This document shows, piece after piece, positions 18,541 through 27,543 of a DNA stretch of 41,528 nucleotides. Location: the NCBI GenBank assembly GCA_937139335.1, contig CAKZPN010000022.1, forward strand, positions 1 to 41,528, read 5' to 3'. A program made the position numbers and the translations under genes. How positions within the stretch are numbered: the first letter of the stretch is position 1; each line of letters opens with the position of its first letter. Below the pieces are notes generated by a model, which saw nothing but the letters and a program-made list of their open reading frames with translations, made no database searches and was not told the DNA's origin. The stretch is from an uncultured Roseicyclus sp. Its GTDB lineage: Bacteria; Pseudomonadota; Alphaproteobacteria; Rhodobacterales; Rhodobacteraceae.

Positions 18541-19514
18541 TGCCCTTCGATTATCACCGCCCCGACAGTGCCGCCGCCGCCTGCGAGCGCGGCCACGGCG
18601 CGCCCAATTCCGCCTTCATCGCCGGGGGCACCAATCTTCTCGACCTGATGAAGCTCGGCGTGATGACGCCCGAGACCGTGATCGACGTGAGCCGCCTTGG
18701 CCTCGACGGGATCGAAGAGCAGGGCGAGGGCCTCAGCATTGGTGCGACGGTGCCGAACGCCGATCTCGCCGACGACCCCCGCGTCCGCGCGCGCTGGCCG
18801 CTCCTGTCGCGCGCGCTGCTCTCGGGTGCCTCGGGCCAGTTGCGCAACATGGCGACGACGGCCGGCAACCTGCTGCAACGCACTCGCTGCCCGTATTTCC
18901 AGGACACCGACACGCCCTGCAACAAGCGCGAGCCGGGGTCCGGCTGCTCGGCCCTGGGGGGCGAGATGCGCAACCACGCGATCTTCGGCACGTCCGAGCA
19001 TTGCGTGGCGCTCCACCCCAGCGACATGGCGGTGGCGATGCGCGCGCTCGATGCCGAGGTGGAGATCTGCGACCCCGACGGCAAGACGCGCTGTCTCGAC
19101 CTCGACCAGTTCTACCGCGAACCCGGCGACACCCCGCATATCGAGACGCGGCTGGATCCGGGCGATCTCGTCACCGCTGTGCGTTTGCCCGCGCCCCGCG
19201 GCGACCGGCAGGTGTATCGCAAGGTGCGCGACCGCGCCTCCTACGCCTTTGCGCTCGTTTCGGTCGCCGCCGTGCTTCGCATGCAGGACGGCAAGATCGA
19301 GAGCGCGGCACTGGCGTTCGGCGGGGTCGGAACGAAACCCTGGCGGGATCTGGAGGTGGACCTGCTGCTGCAAGGCGAACGTCCCTCGGACGCGCTCTTC
19401 GACAAGGCGGGCGAGACCCTGACGCAAGGCGCCGAGACCCACGAGGGCACGGCGTTCAAGGTGCCGCTGGTGAAGCGGGTTCTGAAAGCGGTTCTGACGG
19501 AGGCCACGCAATGA
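18537..19514 (+). CDS. molybdenum hydroxylase, FAD subunit
   Basis: A 325-residue flavoprotein subunit. FAD-binding motifs are [15 protein letters not shown] near residue 30 and [15 protein letters not shown] near residue 105. The insert [18 protein letters not shown] followed by SGCSALGG carries cysteines of the kind that bind an extra 4Fe-4S cluster in PaoB (YagS). The C-terminal CO-dehydrogenase flavoprotein domain follows ([20 protein letters not shown]). Two ATGs stand in a row (18537 and 18540); I use the first, which overlaps the previous stop and sits nearer to GAGGAGG. It electronically connects the 2Fe-2S subunit with an acceptor. Confidence 0.9.
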   Translation: MMPFDYHRPDSAAAACERGHGAPNSAFIAGGTNLLDLMKLGVMTPETVIDVSRLGLDGIEEQGEGLSIGATVPNADLADDPRVRARWPLLSRALLSGASGQLRNMATTAGNLLQRTRCPYFQDTDTPCNKREPGSGCSALGGEMRNHAIFGTSEHCVALHPSDMAVAMRALDAEVEICDPDGKTRCLDLDQFYREPGDTPHIETRLDPGDLVTAVRLPAPRGDRQVYRKVRDRASYAFALVSVAAVLRMQDGKIESAALAFGGVGTKPWRDLEVDLLLQGERPSDALFDKAGETLTQGAETHEGTAFKVPLVKRVLKAVLTEATQ

Positions 19515-21700
19515 CACTCGAACACCAGATCGACGGCCCCGAGGACGAGGGCTTTGCCCGCCCCGACGGCAACGGCCCGCTCGGCGCCGACCTCGAGCGG
19601 CGCGATGGCGCGGCCAAGGTCTGCGGCGCCGCGCGCTACGCCGCCGAACATCATCCCGACGGCATGCTTCACGGCGTCCTCGTCCGCGCGCCCGGCCTCG
19701 GGCCGGTGCGGCTGGTGAATGCGGACGAGATTACGGCGATACCGGGCGTCCGGCGGGTGTTTCACGACGCGCGCATGATCCGCAACGCGGCCCAGGGCGG
19801 CGCGGGCAAGGCGCCGGTGCAGGGCGTCAAGGCCGCCGCCTATGTCGGCCAGCCCGTCGCGCTGGTCGTGGCCGAGGATTTCGCGACCGCCTGCGAGGCC
19901 GCCAACAGGCTGCGGGTGGAGGCGGACGGCGCCGATCTGCCGGTCCACCCGAAGGCGGGAGAGCCCGATCCGGACAAGACCAAGGACAAGACGACCGGCG
20001 ATTTCGACACGGCCTTTTCCGAGGCCGCCGTGACCCTCGACGTGACCTACACCACCCCCGCCATGGTCTCCGCCGCGATGGAGCCGCACGCCGCGGTGGC
20101 GGAGTGGGACGGCGAGCGCCTGACGTTGCACGGCGCCTTGCAGATGCTGCGCGACAACAAGGCGGAACTCGCCGATTGCCTCGGCCTTGCCGAAGACAAG
20201 GTGCGCGTGCTCTCGCCCTTCATCGGCGGCGGTTTCGGCTCGAAACTCGGCATCTCGGCCGATTGCGTCGCCGCGGCGCTGGCGGCGATGGAACTGGGCT
20301 GCCCCGTCCGCGTGGTGCAGAGCCGCCGGCAGGTGTTCGAGGTGAACACCCGGCGCACCGAGACGAGCCAGCGCATCCGGCTGGCCGCCGACCGCGATGG
20401 CCGGCTGACCGCGATCGGACACAGCGCCCGCGTGTCGAACCTGCCGGACGAAAGCTTCTCCGAACCGGTGCTGCAAGGCACCGCCTTCACCTATGCCGCG
20501 CCGAACCGGCTGCTGCACAGCGAGCTGGTGCGCATCCACCGTCCCGCCGCAGGTTCCGTCCGCGCGCCGGGCGAGGCTGTCGGCGTGACCACCTTCGAGG
20601 CGGCGATGGACGAGCTGGCAAACGAGGCCGGGATCGACCCCGTGGAGTTGCGGCTGCGCAACCTGCCCGAGGTCGAGCCGGGCAGCGGGCGCCCCTTCTC
20701 CTCGCACCGGCTGGCCGAGTGCCTGACCGAAGGGCGCGACCGCTTCGGCTGGGACGGGCGCTCGCCCGAGCCGCGCCAGCGTCGGGAGGGCGAATGGTGG
20801 ATCGGCACCGGCATGGCGGCGGCGGTCCGGGTGAACATGGTGTCGGACGCCGAGGCGCGCGTGACCCTGACGCCCGATGGCCGCGCCCTGGTCGAAAGCG
20901 ACATGACCGACATCGGCACCGGCAGCTACACGATCTTCGGCCAGATCGCGGCCGAGGCGCTGGGGCTGTCGCCCGATGACATCGACGTGGTGCTGGGCGA
21001 CACCGACCTGCCGCCCGGATCGGGGTCCGGCGGATCGGTCGGCGCGGCCTCCACCGGCACCGCCGTCTGGCTCGCCTGCGAGGAGATCCGCCGGGCCATC
21101 GCCGGCAGGATGGAGTGCGCGCCGGGCAACCTGACTATGGCCGAGGGTCACGCCACCTGCGGCAACGACCGGCGAGTCTTGCAGGACGTGCTGTCAGGCC
21201 AGCCGCTGAAGGGCCACGGGAAACTCGCGCCCGGCGCGGCGATGAAGAAGGTGCGCCAGGCCACCTGGGGCGCGGTCTTTGCCGAGGTCGCGGTCAGTGA
21301 CGTCACTGGCGAAACCCGCGTGCGCCGGATGCAGGGCACCTTCGCCGCCGGGCGCATCCTGAACCAGCGCACCGCGCGCTCGCAGGCGCAGGGCGGCATG
21401 GCCTGGGGCCTCGGCCTCGCGCTCACCGAGGCGCTGGTGCATGACCGACGCGACGGCCACGCGGTGAACCGCGACCTTGCCGAATACCACGTGCCGGTGA
21501 ATGCCGATGTGCCGCATCTGGACGTGCGGCTGCTCGACGAGCCTGACGACTGGGCCGGACCGCTCGGCGCCAAGGGCATCGGGGAGCTTGGTATCTGCGG
21601 CTCGGGCAGCGCGATCCTGAACGCGATCCACCACGCCTGCGGCGTCCGCATCCGCGACCTGCCCGCGACGCCCGACCGGGTTCTCGCCGGGTTGGCGTAG
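19511..21700 (+). CDS. molybdenum hydroxylase, molybdopterin-binding catalytic subunit
   Basis: A 729-residue catalytic subunit of the xanthine dehydrogenase family. The domains are the small Ald_Xan N-terminal domain (about 30-140; [21 protein letters not shown]) and the molybdopterin-binding part (from about 165; [13 protein letters not shown], then VRAPGEAVG). The base-catalyst glutamate is Glu692 in GAKGIGELG. Together with the PaoB-like iron-sulfur insert in the FAD subunit this argues for an aldehyde oxidoreductase-type enzyme rather than CO dehydrogenase or true xanthine dehydrogenase. The substrate is not provable here. It overlaps the FAD gene by four bases. No XdhC/PaoD-type maturation gene is next to it. 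Confidence 0.9.
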   Translation: MTLEHQIDGPEDEGFARPDGNGPLGADLERRDGAAKVCGAARYAAEHHPDGMLHGVLVRAPGLGPVRLVNADEITAIPGVRRVFHDARMIRNAAQGGAGKAPVQGVKAAAYVGQPVALVVAEDFATACEAANRLRVEADGADLPVHPKAGEPDPDKTKDKTTGDFDTAFSEAAVTLDVTYTTPAMVSAAMEPHAAVAEWDGERLTLHGALQMLRDNKAELADCLGLAEDKVRVLSPFIGGGFGSKLGISADCVAAALAAMELGCPVRVVQSRRQVFEVNTRRTETSQRIRLAADRDGRLTAIGHSARVSNLPDESFSEPVLQGTAFTYAAPNRLLHSELVRIHRPAAGSVRAPGEAVGVTTFEAAMDELANEAGIDPVELRLRNLPEVEPGSGRPFSSHRLAECLTEGRDRFGWDGRSPEPRQRREGEWWIGTGMAAAVRVNMVSDAEARVTLTPDGRALVESDMTDIGTGSYTIFGQIAAEALGLSPDDIDVVLGDTDLPPGSGSGGSVGAASTGTAVWLACEEIRRAIAGRMECAPGNLTMAEGHATCGNDRRVLQDVLSGQPLKGHGKLAPGAAMKKVRQATWGAVFAEVAVSDVTGETRVRRMQGTFAAGRILNQRTARSQAQGGMAWGLGLALTEALVHDRRDGHAVNRDLAEYHVPVNADVPHLDVRLLDEPDDWAGPLGAKGIGELGICGSGSAILNAIHHACGVRIRDLPATPDRVLAGLA

Positions 21701-21728
21701 CGCGGAACGACCGGCGCAAACCCATCGT

Positions 21729-21747
21729 CATCGGCCTCGTGCCGATG
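21729..21747 (+). terminator. hairpin after the molybdenum hydroxylase operon
   Basis: CATCGGC / GCCGATG, 7-base stem with loop CTCGT, 28 bases after the stop. No T-run. Confidence 0.45.
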
Positions 21748-21832
21748 GCGCTGTCCTGTCAAACTCGGAAAAACCTGCGGAGCGTATCCCAAAAATCGAA
21801 CCGGGAAGGGCTCCGTCTTTTCAGGTACCATT

Positions 21833-21898
21833 GTGGCGCAAGCGCTGGAAACCTGTCTGACTTACTCATTACCAGCCGCACTAAAACACTTGCGCCAC
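21833..21898. repeat. nested inverted repeat in a gene-free stretch
   Basis: GTGGCGCAAG (21833-21842) and CTTGCGCCAC (21889-21898) are perfect 10-base complements, with an inner GCTGG (21844-21848) / CCAGC (21872-21876) pair. The gene-free stretch 21701-22047 is less GC-rich than its neighbours and holds no credible gene. The element could be a structured RNA or the remnant of a small mobile repeat. Confidence 0.5.
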
Positions 21899-22047
21899 GC
21901 CCTATCGATACTCCCGGCATAGTCACTTTGGGAACCTGTCTATTTGGGCATGTCCTTTCCGAAATGCCCCGGACAATCGGCGCTCTGCCGCGAAACTGTC
22001 TCATGTTTTGGGACAAGCGGCCGTTTTCGCTCAGTTTCGCGGGCGCA

Positions 22048-23481
22048 TCAGAAGAATCGGCGGCGGCGCGGCCTTGGTTCGGGGTCGAGCAACTCGTTCT
22101 CCCGCAGCACTGCGTCGGTGAGGCCGTCGAAGTCGGGCGGCTCGAAGGCGACCAGCGACCGCGCCTCTCCGCGCAGCGCCTCGATCGCGCCGATGAGCGA
22201 GCCACCCGCGGCCTCGGTCGCCTGCACCAGCTCCTCGGGCGTGACGTCGAGATGCTCCGACAACAGCGCCGTGCGCAGGCCGACGATCTTCTGGCGCAGC
22301 TCCGCCTCGCCCTCCATCCCGTCCACCGCCTCGACGGACAGGTCGCATTCGGTGTCGAAGCCCATCGAGCGGTTGTTGAGGTTCGATGAGCCCACCCGCA
22401 TCAGCGTATCGTCCATGATGACGACCTTGGCGTGGACGTAGATCGGCGTCAGGCCCCGCGCGACCGGCGTGTAGAGCCGGAAGCGGTCGTGAACGTCGGC
22501 CTTCTTCACATGGTCGAGCAGCCGCGCGCGGGCCGAGCCCATCGCCTGTTCCTCGAGCCAGCCCTGCGCCGAGTCGGGGTTGATGACGATGATCTCCGGG
22601 CCGTCCTCCTCGCCCAGCCGCGCGATGATCGCCTCGGCCAGCCGGCGCGAGGCGAAATACTGGCTTTCGATGTAGAGCGTGTGGCGCGTGGCCGCGATGA
22701 CCGCGAGGTAGAGCGCCTCGATCTCCAGCACGGCCTCGCGCCCGTCATGCGCCGCCGCGGTGCGCGAGATCGCGACCTCGGTCCCTTTCAGCAAAGGTTC
22801 GAGCTTCTCCGGCCAGATCGGGTCGACGGGCGGCGGCGGCGAAAGCTTCTCGCCGGTGGCAAATTCCCACCGCATCCGCACCAGATCGCCCAGCGCGCGG
22901 GCCGCGTCGCCGTCCACCACGGTCGCGGCGTCGTGCCAGGGCCCGTAGGGTCGCTTGGACGTGGGCCTTATCCGGTACGGGCTTTCGTCCAGATGCTCGG
23001 ACGTGTCCCAGCGGTCGGCGGTCGCGTCGATGCCGCCGCAAAAGGCCAGCACGTCGTCGATGACGATGATCTTCTGGTGATGCGCCGCGCCGACGGGATG
23101 GGCGTTGTCGAGCTTCAGCCGGATGCGCCGCCCGAGCAGCCAGTCGGCCAGCCGCAGCGGCATGGACCCCCGCCCGAGGGTGAAGAACAGCCCGATGTCC
23201 CACTGCAACAGGCGGATGGTCAGGCCACGGCGGCGGCGCACCAGCCAGCTCAGGAACCGGCCCAGCCGGTTCGGAACGTCGGTCGATGTCACCCGCGGGT
23301 CGAGCTCGATCCGGGTGTCGAATTCCCAGCCGATCATGATGACGCTGTGCTGCGCCTGCTGCATCACCTCGCGCAGGGTGTTGAAGTAGTCGGCCGCATC
23401 CACGATCACGCTCAGGCGATCGGCCCTCTCGATGCGCCAGCAGGTCTCGCCCGGCCGAAGGATTGGTCGTTTCGCGTCCAT
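22048..23481 (-). CDS. phospholipase D / cardiolipin synthase-type protein
   Basis: A 477-residue member of the phospholipase D superfamily with two HKD motifs: His135-x-Lys137 (AAHHQKIIVIDD) with GGIDAT after it, and His350-x-Lys352 (HAKVVIMDD) followed by GSSNLNNRSMGFDTE. There is no N-terminal membrane segment, unlike most cardiolipin synthases, so it is likely a peripheral or cytosolic transphosphatidylase or hydrolase acting on membrane lipid. The ATG at 23481 has GGGGGAC four bases upstream; a GTG ten codons earlier is less likely. An exact EcfG-type promoter is 42 bases upstream, which points to membrane remodelling during stress. Confidence 0.85.
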   Translation of the reverse strand: MDAKRPILRPGETCWRIERADRLSVIVDAADYFNTLREVMQQAQHSVIMIGWEFDTRIELDPRVTSTDVPNRLGRFLSWLVRRRRGLTIRLLQWDIGLFFTLGRGSMPLRLADWLLGRRIRLKLDNAHPVGAAHHQKIIVIDDVLAFCGGIDATADRWDTSEHLDESPYRIRPTSKRPYGPWHDAATVVDGDAARALGDLVRMRWEFATGEKLSPPPPVDPIWPEKLEPLLKGTEVAISRTAAAHDGREAVLEIEALYLAVIAATRHTLYIESQYFASRRLAEAIIARLGEEDGPEIIVINPDSAQGWLEEQAMGSARARLLDHVKKADVHDRFRLYTPVARGLTPIYVHAKVVIMDDTLMRVGSSNLNNRSMGFDTECDLSVEAVDGMEGEAELRQKIVGLRTALLSEHLDVTPEELVQATEAAGGSLIGAIEALRGEARSLVAFEPPDFDGLTDAVLRENELLDPEPRPRRRRFF

Positions 23482-23522
23482 GGCTGTCCCCCGGCAGACG
23501 GATCGTTGCACTCACCTGCCCC

Positions 23523-23547
23523 AACGTCGTGGCAAGACCTGCGTTCC
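23523..23547 (-). promoter_or_regulatory. EcfG-type promoter of the phospholipase D gene
   Basis: On the minus strand, GGAAC (23547-23543), 16 bases, CGTT (23526-23523): an exact match. Confidence 0.8.
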
Positions 23548-23576
23548 GCAATGCCTGTTTCGGGTCTGCGGTGCGA

Positions 23577-24233
23577 TCAGTCCTGCGCCTGCACGCCGTA
23601 GCTGGAAAACCCCTGCGCTACGCGGTCGATCTCGGCCTCGCTCAGCAGGTGGCCGCCGCCGAGCGGGAGCAGGTGGACGTACTGGTGCGCCATCGCCTCG
23701 AGCTCGAAGGCGAGCCAGGTGGCGCGGGTCAGGTCGGGGGCGACGGTGAGCATCCCGTGGTTGGCCATCAGGCAGCCGTTCATGCCGCCCAGCGCCGACA
23801 GGATCGCCTGCGACAGCTCGGCCGTGCCGTAGCAGGCGTAATCGCAACACGGTATCTCCATCCCGCCGAAGGCCGCGATCATGTAGTGGATCGCCGGGAT
23901 CGGCTTGCGCGCGATGGCGAGGATGGTGGAGAACGGCGCGTGAGTGTGGACCACCGCGTTGATGTCGGGCCGCGCGCGCAGGAGGTCGCGGTGGAAGCGC
24001 CATTCGGAGGAGGGTTTCAACGGCCCCTCCCAAGCCCCGTCCTCCGCTTCCAAAGGCATCCACGCGATCATCTCGGGCGCGAGGTCGGAATAGGCCACGG
24101 CGGAGGGGGTGATCAGCACCCCCTGCCCCAGCCGTGCAGAGACATTGCCGGACGCACCACGGTTCAGACCGCGCGCGTCCATCTCACGACAGCGCGCGAC
24201 GATCGCGGCGCGCAGGCGGGCCTCCTCACTCAT
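23577..24233 (-). CDS. class II aldolase (methylthioribulose/deoxyribulose phosphate type)
   Basis: A 218-residue zinc-dependent class II aldolase/adducin-fold protein. [15 protein letters not shown] binds the phosphate, [10 protein letters not shown] supplies two zinc His residues and [11 protein letters not shown] the third; an acidic residue of the family (Glu in SSEWRFH) is present. Alone it would be read as L-fuculose-phosphate aldolase. The four-base overlap with mtnA points instead to the DHAP shunt, in which the ribulose-1-phosphate product of MtnA is split into DHAP and (methylthio)acetaldehyde, as described for the aldolase Ald2 of Rhodospirillum rubrum. The kinase or phosphorylase of that route is not in the window. 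Confidence 0.8.
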   Translation of the reverse strand: MSEEARLRAAIVARCREMDARGLNRGASGNVSARLGQGVLITPSAVAYSDLAPEMIAWMPLEAEDGAWEGPLKPSSEWRFHRDLLRARPDINAVVHTHAPFSTILAIARKPIPAIHYMIAAFGGMEIPCCDYACYGTAELSQAILSALGGMNGCLMANHGMLTVAPDLTRATWLAFELEAMAHQYVHLLPLGGGHLLSEAEIDRVAQGFSSYGVQAQD

Positions 24234-25333
24234 TCCGCTGCCGTCGCTGCGTGTTCGGGGAACATCGCCGCCAGCCCCTCGGCGCTGGCCTCGGCGATGC
24301 CGCGCTCGGTGATCAGGCCGGTGACGAGCCGCGCGGGCGTCACGTCGAAGGCCGGGTTCGCGCCCTCGGTCGCGTCGGGCGCGATCTGCACCTGCGTCAC
24401 CCGCCCCTCGGGGTCGCGGCCCCAGAGCTTCGTCACCTCGTCGCCGTGCCGCTCCTCGATCGGGATCTCGCTCAAGCCGTCGCGCACGCGCCAGTCGATC
24501 GTGGGCGATGGCAGCGCGACGTAGAACGGCACGCCGTTATCATGGGCGGCCAGCGCCTTGAGATAGGTGCCGATCTTGTTGCAGACATCGCCATTGGCCG
24601 TGGTGCGGTCGGTGCCGACGATGCAGAGGTCGACCTGCCCGCGCTGCATCAGGTGCCCGCCTGCATTGTCGACGATCAGGTGATGCGGAATGCCGTGGCT
24701 CGCCATCTCCCAGCTCGTCAGGTGCGCGCCCTGGTTGCGGGGGCGGGTTTCGTCGACCCAGACATGCACCTCGATCCCCTTTTCCACCGCCTGGTAGATC
24801 GGCGAGGTCGCGGTGCCCCAATCCACCGTCGCAAGCCATCCGGCGTTGCAATGGGTCAGGATGTTGACGGGGCCGGGTTTCCGCGCGGCGATGGTCTCGA
24901 TCAGGGTCAGTCCATGCGCGCCGATGCGGCGGTTGATCTCCACGTCCTCGTCGCAGATCGCGGCGGCGCGGGCATAGGCGGCGTCGGCCCGGTCGGCGGG
25001 CGCGAGCGGGGACAGCAGCGCGCGCATGTCGTCGAGCGCCCAGCGCAGGTTGATCGCGGTCGGCCGGGTGGCGTGCAGCACCTCATAGGCGCGCGCGAGG
25101 CCGGTGTCGGACGGATCGCCCGCCATCTGCAGCGCCATCCCGTAGGCCGCCGTCGCTCCGATCAGCGGCGCGCCCCGCACCCACATGTCGCGGATCGCGA
25201 GTGCCGCCTCCTCCATCGTGGTCAGGTCCACCACCGGGAAGTCATGCGGCAACCGGGTCTGGTCGATGATCTGCACCGTCCGCCCGTCGGCGCCCAGCCA
25301 GATCGAGCGGTAGGGGGTGCCGTTGACCTTCAT
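24230..25333 (-). CDS. mtnA: methylthioribose-1-phosphate isomerase
   Basis: A 367-residue isomerase of the eIF2B-alpha-like family that converts S-methyl-5-thioribose-1-phosphate (or 5-deoxyribose-1-phosphate) to the ribulose form. The catalytic Cys is in [11 protein letters not shown] and the Asp in [33 protein letters not shown] near residue 54 is the substrate loop. The ATG at 25333 has GGGAG upstream. It is the first gene of a two-gene unit with the class II aldolase. No mtnB, mtnC or mtnD gene is present, so the full methionine salvage cycle is not encoded here. Confidence 0.92.
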   Translation of the reverse strand: MKVNGTPYRSIWLGADGRTVQIIDQTRLPHDFPVVDLTTMEEAALAIRDMWVRGAPLIGATAAYGMALQMAGDPSDTGLARAYEVLHATRPTAINLRWALDDMRALLSPLAPADRADAAYARAAAICDEDVEINRRIGAHGLTLIETIAARKPGPVNILTHCNAGWLATVDWGTATSPIYQAVEKGIEVHVWVDETRPRNQGAHLTSWEMASHGIPHHLIVDNAGGHLMQRGQVDLCIVGTDRTTANGDVCNKIGTYLKALAAHDNGVPFYVALPSPTIDWRVRDGLSEIPIEERHGDEVTKLWGRDPEGRVTQVQIAPDATEGANPAFDVTPARLVTGLITERGIAEASAEGLAAMFPEHAATAAE

Positions 25334-25419
25334 GTCGGATCTCCCGTGTCGGTGCGTCCTGTGCGCGGGCCCGGACAGCGGGCCAACATTCGCGCAATCC
25401 GGGTCACTTTACCGGCAAA

Positions 25420-25444
25420 CCGGGGGCGGCGTCGATGCCCCCGG
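25420..25444. repeat. GC-rich hairpin between mtnA and the MCE operon
   Basis: CCGGGGGC / GCCCCCGG, perfect 8-base stem around 9 bases, in the 276-base divergent region. The region must hold both promoters; I see no clear boxes. Confidence 0.4.
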
Positions 25445-25609
25445 TGCCACAGATGCCCTGCCCTTCAACCGCCAGTTGCATCCCGCCCGCCGATCGCGGC
25501 AGCATGCGAATCTCTTGCGGTCCGGAATTATTCGCGACAGGTGCTGTGTTTCGGCCTGTGGCAAGTGCGGTGGCGGCGACTAGGTGGTGCCACCAGGGAG
25601 ATCGTGAGG

Positions 25610-26734
25610 ATGGCCGCGGAACGCGCCCCCAGCATCGACATAGAGGACGGGCCGGAGACGGTCGCGATCACCCTGTCCGGTGCGGTCACGATCCACGCGG
25701 TCACGGAGCTTGACCAGAAACTCGCCGCCGTCCCTTCCGATGCCGATGTGCGCCTCGACCTCGGCGGCGTGAGCCGGCTCGACACCGCCGGCGCCTGGCT
25801 GGTGACGTGCCTGCGCACGCGGCTCGAAGCGGGCAACGGGCATCTCGCCCTCGATGGCGCCACGCCCGAGGTCACGGCGATCCTCGATACCGTCGCGCAG
25901 GCGATGCCGGACCCCAAGGACGCGGACACCGGCCCCGCGATGGGCGTGCTCGAGGCCATCGGCCGCCGCGTCGCGGGCGGTGGCGTGTTCGTCATGGGCC
26001 TTGTCGGCTATCTCGGCCTGTTCCTGTCGCGCCTGCTGCGCGCCCTTACCCACCCGCGCGAGTTCCGCCTCACCTCGCTGGTCCATCATTGCGAGGAGGT
26101 GGGGGTGAAGGCCGTGCCGATCGTGGCGCTCATGGCCTTCCTGATCGGCATCGTGCTGGCCTTCCAGGGCGCCTCGCAGCTGCGGCAGTTCGGGGCCGAG
26201 GTCTTCGTCGTCGACCTGATCGCGATTTCGATCCTGCGCGAGCTTGGCATCCTGCTGACCGCCATCATCGTGGCGGGCCGCACCGCCTCGGCCTTCACCG
26301 CCTCCATCGGCTCGATGAAGATGCGCGAGGAGATCGACGCGATGCGCACCCTCGGGCTCGACCCGGCGATGGTTCTCTTCGTGCCGCGCATCCTCGCGCT
26401 GCTCCTGATGCTGCCGATCCTGGGGCTGATCGCCAACCTCACCGGCCTCTTCGGCGGCGCGCTCATGTCCTGGGTGGAGCTTGGCATCTCGCCCGCGATG
26501 TTCGCGACCCGGCTGGTCGAGGGGACGGACACCAGCCACCTGCTCGTCGGCATGGTCAAGGCGCCGGTCTTCGCGCTGATCATCGGCGTGGTCGGGTGCC
26601 ACGCGGGCATGCAGGTCGAAAGCAACGCGGAATCGCTGGGCCAGCAGACGTCGAAATCTGTGGTCGCGGCGATATTCGCCGTGATCGTGGCCGACGCGGT
26701 GTTCTCGGTCTTCTTTGCGGAGCTGGGGATATGA
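25610..26734 (+). CDS. MCE-system ABC permease with N-terminal STAS domain
   Basis: A 374-residue protein. Residues 1-100 form a STAS-like domain (VAITLSGAVTIHAVTELDQKL, then VRLDLGGVSRLDTAGAWLV), corresponding to MlaB of E. coli but fused here to the permease. From about 115 it is a MlaE-type permease with five or six membrane segments and the conserved GIVLAFQGASQLRQFGAE and SIGSMKMREEIDAMRTLGLDP. It should form the membrane part of an ABC system moving phospholipid or another lipid between inner and outer membrane. The ATG at 25610 has GGGAG upstream. It overlaps the ATPase gene by four bases. Confidence 0.9.
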   Translation: MAAERAPSIDIEDGPETVAITLSGAVTIHAVTELDQKLAAVPSDADVRLDLGGVSRLDTAGAWLVTCLRTRLEAGNGHLALDGATPEVTAILDTVAQAMPDPKDADTGPAMGVLEAIGRRVAGGGVFVMGLVGYLGLFLSRLLRALTHPREFRLTSLVHHCEEVGVKAVPIVALMAFLIGIVLAFQGASQLRQFGAEVFVVDLIAISILRELGILLTAIIVAGRTASAFTASIGSMKMREEIDAMRTLGLDPAMVLFVPRILALLLMLPILGLIANLTGLFGGALMSWVELGISPAMFATRLVEGTDTSHLLVGMVKAPVFALIIGVVGCHAGMQVESNAESLGQQTSKSVVAAIFAVIVADAVFSVFFAELGI

Positions 26735-27543
26735 CCGACACCCCGCCCGACGGCCGCGAAGTCGTGATCGCGCTGCGCGGGCTGCGCAACCAGTTCGGCA
26801 GCCATGTCGTGCACGAGAACCTCGACCTCGACGTCTACCGGGGCGAGATCCTGGCGGTCGTGGGCGGCTCGGGCACCGGCAAGTCGGTCCTGCTGCGCAC
26901 CATCGCCGGGCTGAACACGCCCGCCGAGGGAACCATCACCGTGCTCGGCACCGACGTGCGCCACGCGGACGAGGATGCCCGCGCCGCGCTCGAGGCGCGC
27001 TGGGGCGTGATGTTCCAGGACGGCGCGCTGTTCTCCTCGCTCACCGTGCGCGAGAACGTCGAGGTGCCGATGAAGAACATCGCGGGCCTCGACCCGAGGA
27101 TCGCGCGCGAGCTGGCCGACCTGAAGATCTCCATGGTCGGCCTGCCCTATTTCGCGGGTGACAAGTACCCTTCCGAGCTGTCGGGCGGGATGCGCAAGCG
27201 CGCCGGCCTCGCCCGCGCCCTCGCCCTCGACCCCGAGATCGTGTTTCTGGACGAGCCGACCGCCGGCCTCGACCCGATCGGCGCGGCGGAGTTCGACCAG
27301 CTGATCCGGGGCCTCAGCCGGTCGCTTGGTCTTACGGTGTTTCTTGTCACCCACGATCTCGATACGCTCCACGCCGTATGCGACCGCATTGCCGTGCTGT
27401 CGGAGCGCCGGGTGCTCGTCTCGGGCACGATGCAGGACATGCTCGAATTTGATCATCCCTGGGTCCGCGCCTATTTTCATGGTCCACGCGGTCGGGCTGC
27501 TCATGACGGCGCAGCGGCCGACACGTCGAAGGAAGACAACTAG
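26731..27543 (+). CDS. MCE-system ABC ATPase (MlaF family)
   Basis: A 270-residue ATPase partner of the MCE permease. Walker A is GGSGTGKS (residues 45-52), the signature is LSGGMRKRAGLARAL with the GGM variant typical of MlaF/Ttg2A, and Walker B is IVFLDEPTAGLDP. The last 25 residues (HGPRGRAAHDGAAADTSKEDN) are a polar tail. It starts within the permease stop (ATGA) and its stop TAG immediately precedes the GTG of the MCE gene, so all are one operon. Confidence 0.92.
   Translation: MTDTPPDGREVVIALRGLRNQFGSHVVHENLDLDVYRGEILAVVGGSGTGKSVLLRTIAGLNTPAEGTITVLGTDVRHADEDARAALEARWGVMFQDGALFSSLTVRENVEVPMKNIAGLDPRIARELADLKISMVGLPYFAGDKYPSELSGGMRKRAGLARALALDPEIVFLDEPTAGLDPIGAAEFDQLIRGLSRSLGLTVFLVTHDLDTLHAVCDRIAVLSERRVLVSGTMQDMLEFDHPWVRAYFHGPRGRAAHDGAAADTSKEDN

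Noticed and set aside
21704..21729. EcfG promoter after the molybdenum hydroxylase operon
   Set aside because: GGAAC is followed at 16-17 bases by TCGT/CGTC, not an NNTT box, and no gene follows on that strand.
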